Source of the DNA: Candidatus Litorirhabdus singularis
Lineage (GTDB): Bacteria > Pseudomonadota > Gammaproteobacteria > Pseudomonadales > Halieaceae
NCBI RefSeq assembly: GCF_026262625.1
Contig: NZ_SHNN01000003.1
Span: forward strand, 310,001 to 374,000
Direction of reading: 5' to 3'
Length of the DNA: 64,000 bases
Below the pieces are notes generated by a model. That model was not told the DNA's origin and did no database searches. It was given only the letters and a program-made list of their open reading frames with translations. This document shows, one piece after another, positions 54,866-64,000 of the stretch. Within the stretch, counting starts at the first letter, position 1. The number at the start of each line of letters is the position of its first letter. The position numbers and the translations under genes are program-made.

Positions 54866-55144
54866 TTACCAGGTCCCGGGCTCCACTGGCTCCGGCTGAA
54901 CCGCGTAAAACAGATTCTCACGATGGAGACAGTAGGCATAGGCCTCTTCCAGCGCTGCAGCGGAAAAATTCAGTGGCCTCTGACTGAAAGTGCTGTGCTG
55001 AGACATACAGCTAGCACGCCGCTGCTCGGTCTCAGCATCGACCTGGCTGACGAAATTCTGAGGCACCAGAGTAGACCCCGCAGAGCATCCTACTAGCGTC
55101 GCTAAGACTGCTAGTGATAGCATTTTCTGGAATGGTAAACGCAT
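54866..55144 (-). CDS. Small lipoprotein, 92 aa
   Basis: The N terminus MRLPFQKMLSLAVLATLVGC is a lipoprotein signal with lipobox LVGC. The mature part is about 70 residues with two further cysteines (RRASCMSQH and AYAYCLHREN), which may form a disulfide in the envelope. It is 82 bases downstream of nothing on its own strand and 81 bases from the LLM gene start. The family is unknown. ATG 55144 has GGAA at 7 bases; a TTG four codons upstream is less likely. Confidence 0.65.
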   Translation of the reverse strand: MRLPFQKMLSLAVLATLVGCSAGSTLVPQNFVSQVDAETEQRRASCMSQHSTFSQRPLNFSAAALEEAYAYCLHRENLFYAVQPEPVEPGTW

Positions 55145-55352
55145 GGCAGGTTCCAATTTCTCAGGCTCTGAAACTCACTATAGGAGCAGCTGATACTATT
55201 GGATAGTGACTATTACCTGCTTTGATCAAGCTAGCATGTGAATTCGTGACTCGAGTCACAAAAAGCAGCGAATCCCACGAAGAAGCAACATTTGAGGCCA
55301 GTTTTACTGTGCTATGGAAACAACAGAGGACGTCACAAAGGCGCGGAAAAGA

Positions 55353-56036
55353 TCAGGTTTGTAGGTTTATGCGCGCCTTCTTGGTGAACTCCTGCTGGGC
55401 TTTCTCATCTTCCAGCAAGCTGTCGATTGCGATAGGAACCCGCACACCGGCCTGCAAGCCCGGCTTCTGTTTCATAGCGTCCAACCAGCGATCAAGGTGC
55501 GGCAACCCGTCTCTGGAGACTCCCGACCACTTGTAAGTCCGTACCCAGCACCAGTTGGCGATATCGGCAATGGAATAGTCATCAGCCAACCACTCGCTTT
55601 CACCCAGACGGCGATCAAGGACTTCAAACAGACGTCGCGATTCGTTTTGATATCGGTCAATGGCTGGTTGGATCTTCTCAGGAAAATAGCGGAAGAACAC
55701 GTTAGCTTGCCCCATCATTGGTCCCACCCCGCCCATCTGGAACATCAACCACTGCATCACTCGCGCCCGCCCGGCGGCATCTGTGGGTAACAACTGACCG
55801 GCCTGTTCAGCCAGATAGACCATAATGGCGCCAGATTCAAAAATGGCCAGATCATCCGCACCCCGATCAACGATGGCGGGTATACGGCCATTCGGGCTTA
55901 TCTTTAAGAACGCATCCGTCTTCTGATCGCCGGCGCTGAGATCGACGGCTTGCACAGTATATTCGGTACCGAGCTCTTCCAAAGTACAGGAAACTTTATG
56001 CCCGTTAGGGGTCGGTGAGGTATAAAGATCGATCAT
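55353..56036 (-). CDS. Glutathione S-transferase
   Basis: The 227-residue protein has the thioredoxin-like N domain ([47 protein letters not shown]) with the ESGAI motif that binds the glutamyl part of glutathione. The C-terminal helical domain includes [15 protein letters not shown]. It resembles the YfcG/GstB-like Nu class, which act as disulfide reductases or conjugators. AGGA precedes the ATG. Confidence 0.9.
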   Translation of the reverse strand: MIDLYTSPTPNGHKVSCTLEELGTEYTVQAVDLSAGDQKTDAFLKISPNGRIPAIVDRGADDLAIFESGAIMVYLAEQAGQLLPTDAAGRARVMQWLMFQMGGVGPMMGQANVFFRYFPEKIQPAIDRYQNESRRLFEVLDRRLGESEWLADDYSIADIANWCWVRTYKWSGVSRDGLPHLDRWLDAMKQKPGLQAGVRVPIAIDSLLEDEKAQQEFTKKARINLQT

Positions 56037-56209
56037 GTTCTTGGTCCTGTCGGGGTGAGCAGCGTCTTGTTAAAGGAGTTTCTGCTATTGCAGCGCTAAA
56101 GCCTCATACCGTCAAAAACGGCTGAGCGTAACATCGCCACATTATGGCAGCAGTGATCGCAAAGACAAGAACCGGGGGCGCACCGCCCACGCGGATGAAT
56201 TACCCGCCC

Positions 56210-56230
56210 AAAAAAGCAGTAGCTGACCGC
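56210..56230 (-). terminator. Intrinsic terminator of the GGDEF-EAL gene
   Basis: On the minus strand GCGGT-CAGCT-ACTGC forms a 5-bp stem followed by six T residues, directly after the stop codon. It is short but has a proper T tract. Confidence 0.5.
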
Positions 56231-58087
56231 CTACATGACGCTGAGGTTAGGGGGGCCGTGATGATACTCATTTCCCGCCTGAGCCATAAGGCGTTCTAGC
56301 TCGCAGGCACTCACCGGCTGACTGAAATAGTAGCCCTGATAGTTAGTACAATCGTGACGCCGCAGAAACTCAAGCTGCTCTTCACTCTCCACTCCCTCTG
56401 CCAAAACCCGCAGGTGTAAACTCTTGGCCATAGCGATAATCGTGGTCGCAATAACAGAATTTTTGCGATCAACAAATAGGCTGCGCACAAAACGCTGATC
56501 AATTTTGAGTTCGTAAAACGGCAGCTCCGAGAGATATGACAGAGAAGAGTAGCCGGTTCCAAAGTCATCCATGGAGCTACGGACTCCAAGCGCGTTGAGC
56601 GCGTCCATCTTCGACTTGGCGTCGTCTAAATTCTCAACGACCACACTCTCAGTCAACTCCAGCATCAGGTGCCTGGCGGGTAACTGAGTTTCGCTTAACA
56701 CGCGGGCGACACGCGCTACAAAATCTGCATCACGGAACTGCCGGGGGCTCACGTTGACCGACACGTGGTCAAGCGCCAAGCCTTGTTGCAGCCACTTACT
56801 CATCTGCTCACAAGATTCTTGCAAGACCCAATTTCCAATCGGGACGATCAAACCACAGTCTTCTGCTACAGGAATAAACTGTTCAGGCGCTACTGCGCCA
56901 ATACCCGGCCGTGTCCAGCGTATCAATGCCTCAGCACCGCGGATAACACCACCCCCGTCAACCTGAGGTTGAAAGCGCAGCATAAATTCATCTCGCTGCA
57001 GAGCTTCACGTAAATCTCGCTCCATAGCTAAGCGATTCTCGGCAACCCGCTGCATTTCGGGATGGAAGAAACAGGCTGAATTCTTGCCGCCGCCCTTGGC
57101 CTTATAAAGCGCAGTATCTGCCTGCTTCAGCAATTCCAGAGGCGAACTGGCGTTACTGGGAAAGATGGTTATACCGATACTCAGCGACACATAGTGCTTC
57201 TGTCCGGCAATAATGTAGGGGACCTCCGACAACGCCAGTATTTTCTCGCAGATGCGACTGGCATGCTCTATCGTGTCTTCCTCGTTGCTGGTATCCCCCG
57301 GGAGTAGAATCAGGAATTCGTCGCCACCCAGACGCGATACTGTATCTGACTTACGCACATTATCGGTCAGACGGCGACCCAGCTCGACCAGCAAACAGTC
57401 ACCATGGTCATGACCCAGCGTGTCATTAATATCTTTGAAATTGTCGATGTCCATAAAGAACAACGCGCCAGCGGTTTCATAGCGCTGTGCGTGGGCTAAC
57501 TCACGATCAAGGCTATCTAAAATCTTACGACGGTTGGGCAACCCGGTAAGGGAATCAAAAAAGGCCAGCTTATTAATCTTTTCCTGAGTACGCTTTTGCT
57601 CGGTGATATCCGAATAAACAGCGACATAGTGAGTAGTGCCCCGATGACGATCCGTTACGGCCGTCAGACGCTGGTACATGGGGATACACTGGCCGTTCTT
57701 TTTCCGACACATCACTTCGCCACTGAATTGTCCATCCTCCTCCAGCGCATGATGGATTTCATGCCAGGGCAAATAGCGATCCTCCAGCGAAAACATCGAG
57801 GCTTTAGTGCCGACAAGATCGAGTCGCTCAAAACCCGTTGCGCGGGTAAAAGCTGGATTCACCCGTCGAATTGTCAGGTCTTTGTCGGTAATAAGAATCG
57901 GCTCATGTGAGTCGAAAGTGGTCGCCAGTAAGCGCAACTCTTCCTCTGACACCTCTAGCTGATCCGACTTACGCTTGAGCAAATTGGCAATTGCGGTATT
58001 TTTACGCCGAATACTGACCAGCGCCACCAGTAGCACAAAGGCCAGCAAACAGCTGGCAAGACTTAACGCAGTCATTCCGTAGGCCAT
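56231..58087 (-). CDS. PAS-GGDEF-EAL cyclic di-GMP protein
   Basis: The 618-residue protein has an N-terminal membrane anchor (about 5-25), a PAS domain (50-165), GGDEF domain with intact GGDEF at 254-258 and the RKSD inhibitory site five residues before, and an EAL domain with EAL at 386-388. Later EAL residues ELTESVVV and DDFGTGYSSLSYL are conserved. It can in principle make and break cyclic di-GMP. PAS would sense a small ligand or redox. GAGAGG precedes the ATG. Confidence 0.93.
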   Translation of the reverse strand: MAYGMTALSLASCLLAFVLLVALVSIRRKNTAIANLLKRKSDQLEVSEEELRLLATTFDSHEPILITDKDLTIRRVNPAFTRATGFERLDLVGTKASMFSLEDRYLPWHEIHHALEEDGQFSGEVMCRKKNGQCIPMYQRLTAVTDRHRGTTHYVAVYSDITEQKRTQEKINKLAFFDSLTGLPNRRKILDSLDRELAHAQRYETAGALFFMDIDNFKDINDTLGHDHGDCLLVELGRRLTDNVRKSDTVSRLGGDEFLILLPGDTSNEEDTIEHASRICEKILALSEVPYIIAGQKHYVSLSIGITIFPSNASSPLELLKQADTALYKAKGGGKNSACFFHPEMQRVAENRLAMERDLREALQRDEFMLRFQPQVDGGGVIRGAEALIRWTRPGIGAVAPEQFIPVAEDCGLIVPIGNWVLQESCEQMSKWLQQGLALDHVSVNVSPRQFRDADFVARVARVLSETQLPARHLMLELTESVVVENLDDAKSKMDALNALGVRSSMDDFGTGYSSLSYLSELPFYELKIDQRFVRSLFVDRKNSVIATTIIAMAKSLHLRVLAEGVESEEQLEFLRRHDCTNYQGYYFSQPVSACELERLMAQAGNEYHHGPPNLSVM

Positions 58088-58300
58088 TTAGACGCCTCTC
58101 GCAGTCCGCGAAATCGCGGTAGTAGGGAAACGCGTATTGGGCCTTTTGGGCAGGGTATTTAACATGCAGAAAGTCTAGAGACTCAAGCCGACAACACCAA
58201 ACCGGAACAGCAAAAATGGCTAGCTGTTCACATTTTACCTAAGCGAACCGTGAACAGGTGCGCAATCGCCGGTCGCAGACTATGGCAGCATCTTAAATAA

Positions 58301-59752
58301 CTAGTTATCGCTAAATATATGCGGGGTATAGAAGCCATGGAAACCATAGGGCACATGATGCAGCAAAGGGATGGACGCTATCTCATCCGACATCGCTACA
58401 GCGTCAACCAAAGACACCTCGCTGCGTCCGGTGTCAGCATTGAACAACACGGCCGCCAACCAACCATCGTCTTCGGCAGTTCCGCCCGGACGCGGTATAA
58501 ACAGTGCCTCGGAGGTGAAACGTCCGGGCCCGAAGTCAAAAAAACTAACTACGCCGGTCTGGTGATCAATTTTCTGCAGCGCATTGAACGTATAAGGAGT
58601 GCCGTTCTCTAGCACTGTAGCGGTATACGAGTAGCGATGTTCCACACCGGTGCGGCGTTGATCCCAAACCGGAAAGTCGCCGCCCTGAACACCCTCATGA
58701 CGATAGCCAGAAACCTCACCACTGGCCAGGTTCAGTTTGAACCGATAAAAGCATGCGCTGGGATCGGGCTCCACTTCAATATCCGCGAACACGTCGCGCA
58801 TAGCATCCATTGAACCCATTTCATCCACTCGACAGACATCGACATTAATTTCATCGCCGTCTTCGTAGGCATTGCCAAAGTGATAGCAAAAAAACGGGTC
58901 AACCTCGAACTCCCGGACCAAAGACAAATCATCCAGCGACAACACCACGACCTTGGTGGGTAATGAGGGGTCGTAAGCCATCGCATCCACAATACTGTGC
59001 ATGCCCAACACAAATTTGAGCGGAGTTTTAAACACGGCTGGACACAGAAAGAACACTGCGTATTTGTCCGTCATCGCAAAATCGTGACACATCGCGTAAT
59101 TGCCGACCTTGTGTCGAGTGCGCCCTACCATCTCACCATGAGGATCAATCTTGTAAAAGTTCAGCGCGCCCATCATGCCGAAGTTGTAATAATTTCCGGT
59201 ACCCGGGTGGACCTTGCCATGAGCACTAAAAGGCATACCCATTTTTAACTGACCGGAGAAATTATGGGCGCCTACGGTTGTAAGGTCGGCGGGATTCAGC
59301 TCCCAGGGCGCACCGCCCTCCCACAAGGCCAACAGTCGGTCGCCGTGATAAACCACCGCTGTGTTAGCCGCATTACCCGGAAAACGGAACATATTATTTA
59401 AAAAACCACCGGGGCGCTGAGTGCCCACGCCGCGATACAAAATTTTCTGCGCGGCAGTCTCGTTTACATACTTGGGCGTGCGCACATACCGATTGCGGTA
59501 ATGCACCTGGCCTCGATCAAAACTAATAGCACTGAGCATCCCATCGCCATCGAACCAGTGCCCATATTTGTAGGGTCCGATCTTAAGCCGACCAGGCCCG
59601 TTGCGAAACAGGGTGCCCACCAGCTCTTCCGGCACTTGCCCAGTAATGGTGTCAGCGTCTACGGTGTAGTCATGTTCTTCTGAAAGCGCTTCATAGCCGG
59701 CGATATGACAGCCTGGCTTGATGCGTGCTGCTACTGTGTTCGGCGCATTCAT
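58301..59752 (-). CDS. Carotenoid oxygenase family protein
   Basis: This 483-residue beta-propeller belongs to the carotenoid/stilbene cleavage oxygenase family. Recognised segments are GTLFRNGPGRL, HWFDGDGMLSAISF, PFSAHGKVHPGTGNYYNFG, and CHDFAMTDKYAVFF. Histidines in SAHGK, MCHDF, CYHFGNAYE and YGFHG are the four likely iron ligands. It cuts a double bond of a carotenoid, apocarotenoid or lignostilbene with O2. No carotenoid or rhodopsin gene is visible nearby. The ATG 59752 with GAGAAG upstream is preferred over a TTG two codons earlier. Confidence 0.87.
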   Translation of the reverse strand: MNAPNTVAARIKPGCHIAGYEALSEEHDYTVDADTITGQVPEELVGTLFRNGPGRLKIGPYKYGHWFDGDGMLSAISFDRGQVHYRNRYVRTPKYVNETAAQKILYRGVGTQRPGGFLNNMFRFPGNAANTAVVYHGDRLLALWEGGAPWELNPADLTTVGAHNFSGQLKMGMPFSAHGKVHPGTGNYYNFGMMGALNFYKIDPHGEMVGRTRHKVGNYAMCHDFAMTDKYAVFFLCPAVFKTPLKFVLGMHSIVDAMAYDPSLPTKVVVLSLDDLSLVREFEVDPFFCYHFGNAYEDGDEINVDVCRVDEMGSMDAMRDVFADIEVEPDPSACFYRFKLNLASGEVSGYRHEGVQGGDFPVWDQRRTGVEHRYSYTATVLENGTPYTFNALQKIDHQTGVVSFFDFGPGRFTSEALFIPRPGGTAEDDGWLAAVLFNADTGRSEVSLVDAVAMSDEIASIPLLHHVPYGFHGFYTPHIFSDN

Positions 59753-59811
59753 AATCAATCTTCTCAGCTACAATCATTGCACCAGCCTATCACTATTACG
59801 GGCACAACTGG

Positions 59812-59970
59812 TTGACAGCTGTCTACAGCCCGTCAGGTTTGTCTCAGTTGCGCCTGCTGGCATGGGCGGCACACGGGGCACCATTTACTGCAGACGCCAT
59901 AGCCGTCGAGGTGATTGCCACTGTGGTGATGCTGGTTGCTGCAAGTCGCTGTCCGCAACCACAATCCTGA
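59812..59970 (+). CDS. Doubtful 52-codon frame, possible remnant
   Basis: Between the carotenoid oxygenase and mutT genes, a frame starting at TTG reads a plausible helix-forming peptide (LRLLAWAAHGAPFTADAIAV, then IATVVMLVAA). It lacks an ATG and a clear ribosome binding site. It could be a small membrane protein or the remains of one. The rest of this 223-base gap holds nothing I recognise. Confidence 0.15.
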   Translation: MTAVYSPSGLSQLRLLAWAAHGAPFTADAIAVEVIATVVMLVAASRCPQPQS

Positions 59971-59975
59971 CATTG

Positions 59976-60380
59976 TTAAAGCAGTGACTGCCGACTTTGC
60001 AGCGCCTCTACAATGGCCTGGTTAGCGGCAGGAAACTCCAGTTCAGACAAAGTTTCGAGACGGACCCAACGCAGCTCCTGACCCTCGCGGCCAACCGGGT
60101 CACCGCTGAAGTCCTTAACCAGCCAGACATCCAAAAGCACCTGTTTGTCGCCATAGTCATGGCGCACTTCCACCAGCGCCTCCACGGCGCCCGTGCAAAT
60201 GCCCAGCTCCTCCTGCAGCTCGCGGTCCAGCGCCGCCAACAGGCTTTCACCAGGTTCAACCTTGCCACCCGGAAACTCCCACAAACCACCCTGGTGTGAA
60301 TTCGGGTGGCGAAAACTGAGCAGCACTTCGGTGCCAGAAGCTGAGCAGATAACACCTACCGCAACGTGAACCAGGCCCAT
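59976..60380 (-). CDS. mutT: 8-oxo-dGTP diphosphatase MutT
   Basis: MutT hydrolyses 8-oxo-dGTP to the monophosphate, keeping oxidised G out of DNA. The Nudix box G-x5-E-x7-REUxEExGU is present around residues 39-61 (GGKVEPGESLLAALDRELQEELGI, shown in part). The 134-residue length fits. The ATG directly follows the argJ stop (TGA ATG). Gene order secA-argJ-mutT is shared with pseudomonads. Confidence 0.92.
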   Translation of the reverse strand: MGLVHVAVGVICSASGTEVLLSFRHPNSHQGGLWEFPGGKVEPGESLLAALDRELQEELGICTGAVEALVEVRHDYGDKQVLLDVWLVKDFSGDPVGREGQELRWVRLETLSELEFPAANQAIVEALQSRQSLL

Positions 60381-61577
60381 TCAGGTCCGGTACTCGGCAT
60401 TAATTCGCACATAGTCGTAAGATAAATCACTAGTCCATACCGTGGCGACGGCATCGCCACGCTGCAGCTCAACCACTATCTCAATGTCCTCTGCGGCCAT
60501 CGCTGCCGCACCCTGCTGCTCAGTGTAACTGGCAGCGCGACAGCCACCCTCTGCAATCAGCACATCGTTAATACGCACGGCTACGCGGTCAACATCGAGT
60601 TCCTCAATGTCGGCACGGCCAATCGCCATAAGTAGACGTCCCCAGTTGGGGTCACTGGCAAACAGCGCGGTTTTAACCAGCGGTGAGTGGGCAATGGTAT
60701 AGGCCACCTCCAGACACTCTGCTTCGCTGCGGCCGCCCTGCACCTTGACGGTGACGAACTTACTGGCACCCTCACCATCACGCACCATGGCCTGAGCGAG
60801 CTCCAACACTAGCTCTTTCAGTGCGTCGGCAAATAATTCATAGTCGGGGTGGGCAGCGCTATCCAGTGCGATCGAACTGCGACCGGTGGCAACCAGAATC
60901 GCCGCATCATTAGTAGAAGTATCGCCATCGATACTGATTCGGTTAAAACTGAGTTCAACAGCCTCGCGCCACAAGGACTGCAGTAACGACTGCGGCAAAC
61001 CTGCATCGGTTGCGACATAGGCCAGCATAGTCGCCATATTGGGACGAATCATACCGGAGCCCTTGGTGATTCCGGTCAGCGTAACGGTCTCGCCATCGAT
61101 CACAATACACCGGGAGGCCAACTTGGGACGTGTATCGGTGGTCATTATACCTGCGGCCGCGGCCTCCCAATTGGCCTCACCCAGACCAGCCAGCGCAGCT
61201 TCAAACACTGCCTCCAGCTTACTCACCGGCAGCGGTTCCCCGATGACTCCGGTAGAGAAAGGCAGTACCTGCTGCGGCATGACGCCGGCTAATTGTGCCA
61301 GTTGTGAACAACACTGCTTTGCGTCGCTGATTCCAGCAGCACCGGTACCCGCATTAGCATTACCTGTATTGACCAACAGATAACGAGCTGAGGCGTGCGC
61401 CAGGTGGTCCTTGGCGACCTGCACCGGCGCCGCACAAAAAGCATTCTGGGTGAACACGGCCGCCACAGTCGCCTCAGCGGGAAACTCCATAAGCACCGTA
61501 TCCAACCGCCCCGCGGTCTTAATCCCGGCGCTAACCGCAGCGAGCCGAAACCCGCTTACCGAGTCAGAGCTGGCCAT
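60381..61577 (-). CDS. argJ: Bifunctional ornithine acetyltransferase / N-acetylglutamate synthase
   Basis: ArgJ recycles the acetyl group of N-acetylornithine onto glutamate in arginine synthesis. The 398-residue precursor has [29 protein letters not shown], and the self-cleavage site [14 protein letters not shown], where Thr becomes the nucleophile of the beta chain. [18 protein letters not shown] and the C-terminal [16 protein letters not shown] are also typical. ATG 61577 lies inside the last codons of secA (14-base overlap); longer starts would add residues foreign to the family. Confidence 0.93.
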   Translation of the reverse strand: MASSDSVSGFRLAAVSAGIKTAGRLDTVLMEFPAEATVAAVFTQNAFCAAPVQVAKDHLAHASARYLLVNTGNANAGTGAAGISDAKQCCSQLAQLAGVMPQQVLPFSTGVIGEPLPVSKLEAVFEAALAGLGEANWEAAAAGIMTTDTRPKLASRCIVIDGETVTLTGITKGSGMIRPNMATMLAYVATDAGLPQSLLQSLWREAVELSFNRISIDGDTSTNDAAILVATGRSSIALDSAAHPDYELFADALKELVLELAQAMVRDGEGASKFVTVKVQGGRSEAECLEVAYTIAHSPLVKTALFASDPNWGRLLMAIGRADIEELDVDRVAVRINDVLIAEGGCRAASYTEQQGAAAMAAEDIEIVVELQRGDAVATVWTSDLSYDYVRINAEYRT

Positions 61578-64000
61578 GACACTGCTTATACTTTTTACCT
61601 GAACCACAGGGACAAGGCGCATTGCGCCCGGTCTTGGGAGCTTCCCGCGTAAACGGCTGTCCCGCGGGCGCCGCTGCGTCGTTATCAGCCTCGGGTTCGG
61701 GACTGGATAAGGCGCTGGCTTGAGCGTGCTGGAAAGCTAGTTTTTCTCTCTCAGCAGCTTCACGACGACGGCGTTCAATCAGCTCTGCCTCGTCCTGACG
61801 CTGAATCTCCGCGTGACTCAAAAACTTTATGACTTCGTATTTGAGGTTATCCAGCAAACGCTGGAACAACTCAAAGGATTCGCGCTTGTATTCCTGTTTC
61901 GGGTTTTTCTGTGCGTAGGCGCGCAAGTGTATGCCTTGACGCAGATGATCCATGGTAGCCAGATGCTCTTTCCACAGCGTATCGAGTACCTGCAACATAA
62001 CCGACTTTTCTATTTTGCGCATATCAGCGCCAAGGGCTGCAGACTTCGCATCATAGGCGGCGGTCACAGCTTCCAGTATCTGCTTGCGCAAATTCTCCTC
62101 ATGCAGATTATCATCACCATCCAGCCATTCTTGCACCGGTAACTGAACGGCAAACTCGGTCTCCAGCTGTTTCTCCAGGCCACTGACATCCCACTGCTCT
62201 TCTACACTCATGGGCGGAATAAAGTCGCTTACGACCTCACTAACCACATCCTCACGAATCGCTATGATGGTGTCCGATATGTCGTCTTCAGTGAGCAGAT
62301 CATTACGCTGCTGGTAAATCACCTGACGCTGATCGTTGGCAACATCATCGTATTCCAGCAACTGCTTACGAATATCGAAGTTACGTCCTTCGACTTTCCG
62401 CTGCGCCTTCTCAATGGCGTTAGATACCATCCGGTGCTCTATCGCCTCACCCTTCTCCATGCCCAGCGCCTGCATGAAATTTTTCACGCGGTCGGAGGCA
62501 AATATGCGCATCAGATTGTCTTCCAGAGACAGATAGAAACGTGATCCACCGGGATCACCCTGACGACCGGCACGACCCCGTAGCTGGTTATCAATACGCC
62601 GGGATTCGTGGCGCTCGGTACCCAAAATATGCAGACCACCGGCCTCTAACACTTCTTTGTTGCGTGCCTGCCATGCCTGTTCTACCCGCTGCTTGTCGGC
62701 ATCTGAAGGGTCTTCCAGCTGTTCTATTTCAGATTTTAGATTACCGCCCAACACAATATCCGTGCCTCGACCCGCCATATTTGTAGCGATCGTCACCGTA
62801 CCTGGCACACCGGCCTGAGCAATAATATCGGCTTCACGTTCGTGCTGTTTGGCATTCAGAACCTGATGTTCAATGCCGGCAGTTTTAAAGCGCCGAGACA
62901 TTTCTTCAGAGGTCTCAATAGACGCAGTACCGACCAGTACCGGTGCGTTCTTCTCGATGCACGCTCGCACATCCTCTACGATAGCGTCGTACTTTTCATC
63001 ACGGGTCAGGTAGACCAGATCATTGAGATCATCACGGGCCATCGGCTTATTGGTGGGCACCACGATAACCTGCAGGCCATATATCTGACGAAATTCAAAA
63101 GCTTCTGTGTCAGCGGTTCCAGTCATACCCGACAACTTGTCGTAGATCCGGAAATAATTCTGAAATGTGGTCGAAGCCAGAGTCTGGCTCTCATTTTGAA
63201 TCCTGACTCCTTCCTTGGCTTCTATCGCCTGATGCAAGCCCTCAGACAAACGCCGACCGGGCATGGTACGACCGGTATGCTCATCAATCAGCACAACCTG
63301 ATCTTCCTGCACAATATATTCAACATCGCGCTGAAACAGGATATGCGCGCGTAACGCTGAATGTACGTGATGCAGCAGGTTCAGATTACTGGCTGAGTAG
63401 AGGCTATCACCCGCTTCCAGCAGCCCATTCTTGGTCAGCAATTCCTCGACCAACTGGTGACCCTCTTCATTCAGTTCTACCTGTCGCTGTTTCTCATCGA
63501 CGGTAAAGTGTCCTTCCTGCCCGGTCTCACCCTCTTCTGCGGGTATCTCCTGTTTAAGCGAAGGGATGAACTTATTAATAGCGCGATACATCTCGGAGCT
63601 ATCTTCAGCGGCACCGGAAATGATCAACGGCGTACGCGCTTCGTCGATCAGGATAGAGTCAACCTCATCAACGATGGCAAATGACAGCTTGCCCTGAATA
63701 CGGTCTTCCAGTGCAAACGCCATGTTGTCGCGCAGGTAATCAAAACCAAACTCATTGTTGGTGCCGTAAACAATGTCGGAGCTATAGGCCTCACGCTTCT
63801 GGTCTGGATTCTGCCCGGACAAAATAACTCCCACTGACAGTCCCAAATACTCATAAAGAGGCGCCATCCAGTTAGCATCTCGATGCGCAAGATAGTCGTT
63901 TACCGTCACCAGATGCACACTGTTGCCCGGCAGCGCGTTGAGGTAAGCCGGCAAAGTAGCCACGAGGGTTTTACCCTCACCGGTACGCATCTCGGCGATA
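61564..64000 (-). CDS. secA: Preprotein translocase ATPase SecA (5' end missing)
   Basis: SecA is the motor that pushes preproteins through SecYEG. The window begins at [20 protein letters not shown] (Walker A region near residue 100 of the full protein) and carries [19 protein letters not shown] (DEAD-like box), GTDIVLGG, and [10 protein letters not shown]. The C-terminal SEC-C zinc motif [14 protein letters not shown] ends the protein. The first about 100 residues lie beyond the right edge. The last codons overlap the argJ start. Confidence 0.97.
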   Translation of the reverse strand, partial: IAEMRTGEGKTLVATLPAYLNALPGNSVHLVTVNDYLAHRDANWMAPLYEYLGLSVGVILSGQNPDQKREAYSSDIVYGTNNEFGFDYLRDNMAFALEDRIQGKLSFAIVDEVDSILIDEARTPLIISGAAEDSSEMYRAINKFIPSLKQEIPAEEGETGQEGHFTVDEKQRQVELNEEGHQLVEELLTKNGLLEAGDSLYSASNLNLLHHVHSALRAHILFQRDVEYIVQEDQVVLIDEHTGRTMPGRRLSEGLHQAIEAKEGVRIQNESQTLASTTFQNYFRIYDKLSGMTGTADTEAFEFRQIYGLQVIVVPTNKPMARDDLNDLVYLTRDEKYDAIVEDVRACIEKNAPVLVGTASIETSEEMSRRFKTAGIEHQVLNAKQHEREADIIAQAGVPGTVTIATNMAGRGTDIVLGGNLKSEIEQLEDPSDADKQRVEQAWQARNKEVLEAGGLHILGTERHESRRIDNQLRGRAGRQGDPGGSRFYLSLEDNLMRIFASDRVKNFMQALGMEKGEAIEHRMVSNAIEKAQRKVEGRNFDIRKQLLEYDDVANDQRQVIYQQRNDLLTEDDISDTIIAIREDVVSEVVSDFIPPMSVEEQWDVSGLEKQLETEFAVQLPVQEWLDGDDNLHEENLRKQILEAVTAAYDAKSAALGADMRKIEKSVMLQVLDTLWKEHLATMDHLRQGIHLRAYAQKNPKQEYKRESFELFQRLLDNLKYEVIKFLSHAEIQRQDEAELIERRRREAAEREKLAFQHAQASALSSPEPEADNDAAAPAGQPFTREAPKTGRNAPCPCGSGKKYKQCHGQL

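Noticed and set aside
58297-58308. Palindrome ATAACTAGTTAT across the carotenoid oxygenase stop codon
   Set aside because: Short, AT-rich and within coding sequence; no sign that it is an operator or terminator.
59718-59987. 89-codon plus-strand frame between the carotenoid oxygenase and mutT genes
   Set aside because: Cys/Arg-rich, no ribosome binding site, overlaps the start of the carotenoid oxygenase gene; the other frame at 59812 is only slightly better.

Overview
The window looks like chromosomal DNA of a free-living, probably marine gammaproteobacterium. The evidence is a set of gene neighbourhoods typical of the Pseudomonas/Cellvibrio side of the class: nadC with divergent ampD-ampE, pilA divergent from pilB-pilC-pilD-coaE, and secA-argJ-mutT. 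Around these sit many acyl-CoA, Rieske-oxygenase, sulfotransferase and MaoC-type genes of the kind common in Cellvibrionales such as Halieaceae and Spongiibacteraceae. That placement is inference. No tRNA, rRNA, CRISPR array, insertion sequence or phage gene was seen. Both edges cut genes: imuB on the left (5' end missing) and secA on the right (5' end missing).

1-17.9 kb: imuB is followed by a run of about 22 genes that all read leftward. It begins at its low end with a small conserved-looking ORF, alkB, an acetyltransferase, two lipoproteins and yjdM. Next come a SnoaL protein, a phytanoyl-CoA-dioxygenase-like enzyme and a thioesterase. A cassette sat-cysC-sulfotransferase-DUF1214 makes PAPS and probably uses it. 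Upstream lies a tightly coupled set: small membrane protein, trmH, alpha/beta hydrolase, SDR, D-aminoacylase-type amidohydrolase, SnoaL protein, epimerase. A DUF484-GGDEF protein with a broken active site ends the run.

17.9-27.6 kb: a TPP riboswitch, followed by a hairpin that covers the ribosome binding site, controls a TonB receptor, a PnuT-like transporter and a small-molecule kinase (thiamine scavenging). Then come an aromatic aminotransferase, a cupin, two MaoC-like hydratase subunits with a KshA-like Rieske oxygenase, yajQ, panE and a lysoplasmalogenase-family protein.

27.6-39.6 kb: a Ser/Thr kinase coupled to a FHA-like sigma-54 activator, an SDR, ampE and ampD read left; nadC reads right. 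rraA is translationally coupled to a long acyl-CoA dehydrogenase. A LysR regulator and malate synthase G follow.

39.6-49.7 kb: the type IV pilus block. Downstream of pilA lie two tandem TMTC-like membrane glycosyltransferases and a dolichol-phosphate-mannose-synthase-like enzyme, a likely pilin glycosylation cassette. pilA has a good sigma-54 promoter and a strong terminator.

49.7-60 kb: an accessory block between coaE and mutT. It holds a TetR regulator divergent from a Rieske dioxygenase alpha-beta pair, a DUF1330 protein, two luciferase-like (F420-type) oxidoreductases, a lipoprotein, a GST, a PAS-GGDEF-EAL protein and a carotenoid oxygenase. 60-64 kb: mutT, argJ and secA, closely packed. 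All calls come from reading the sequence and recall of families; no search was run.
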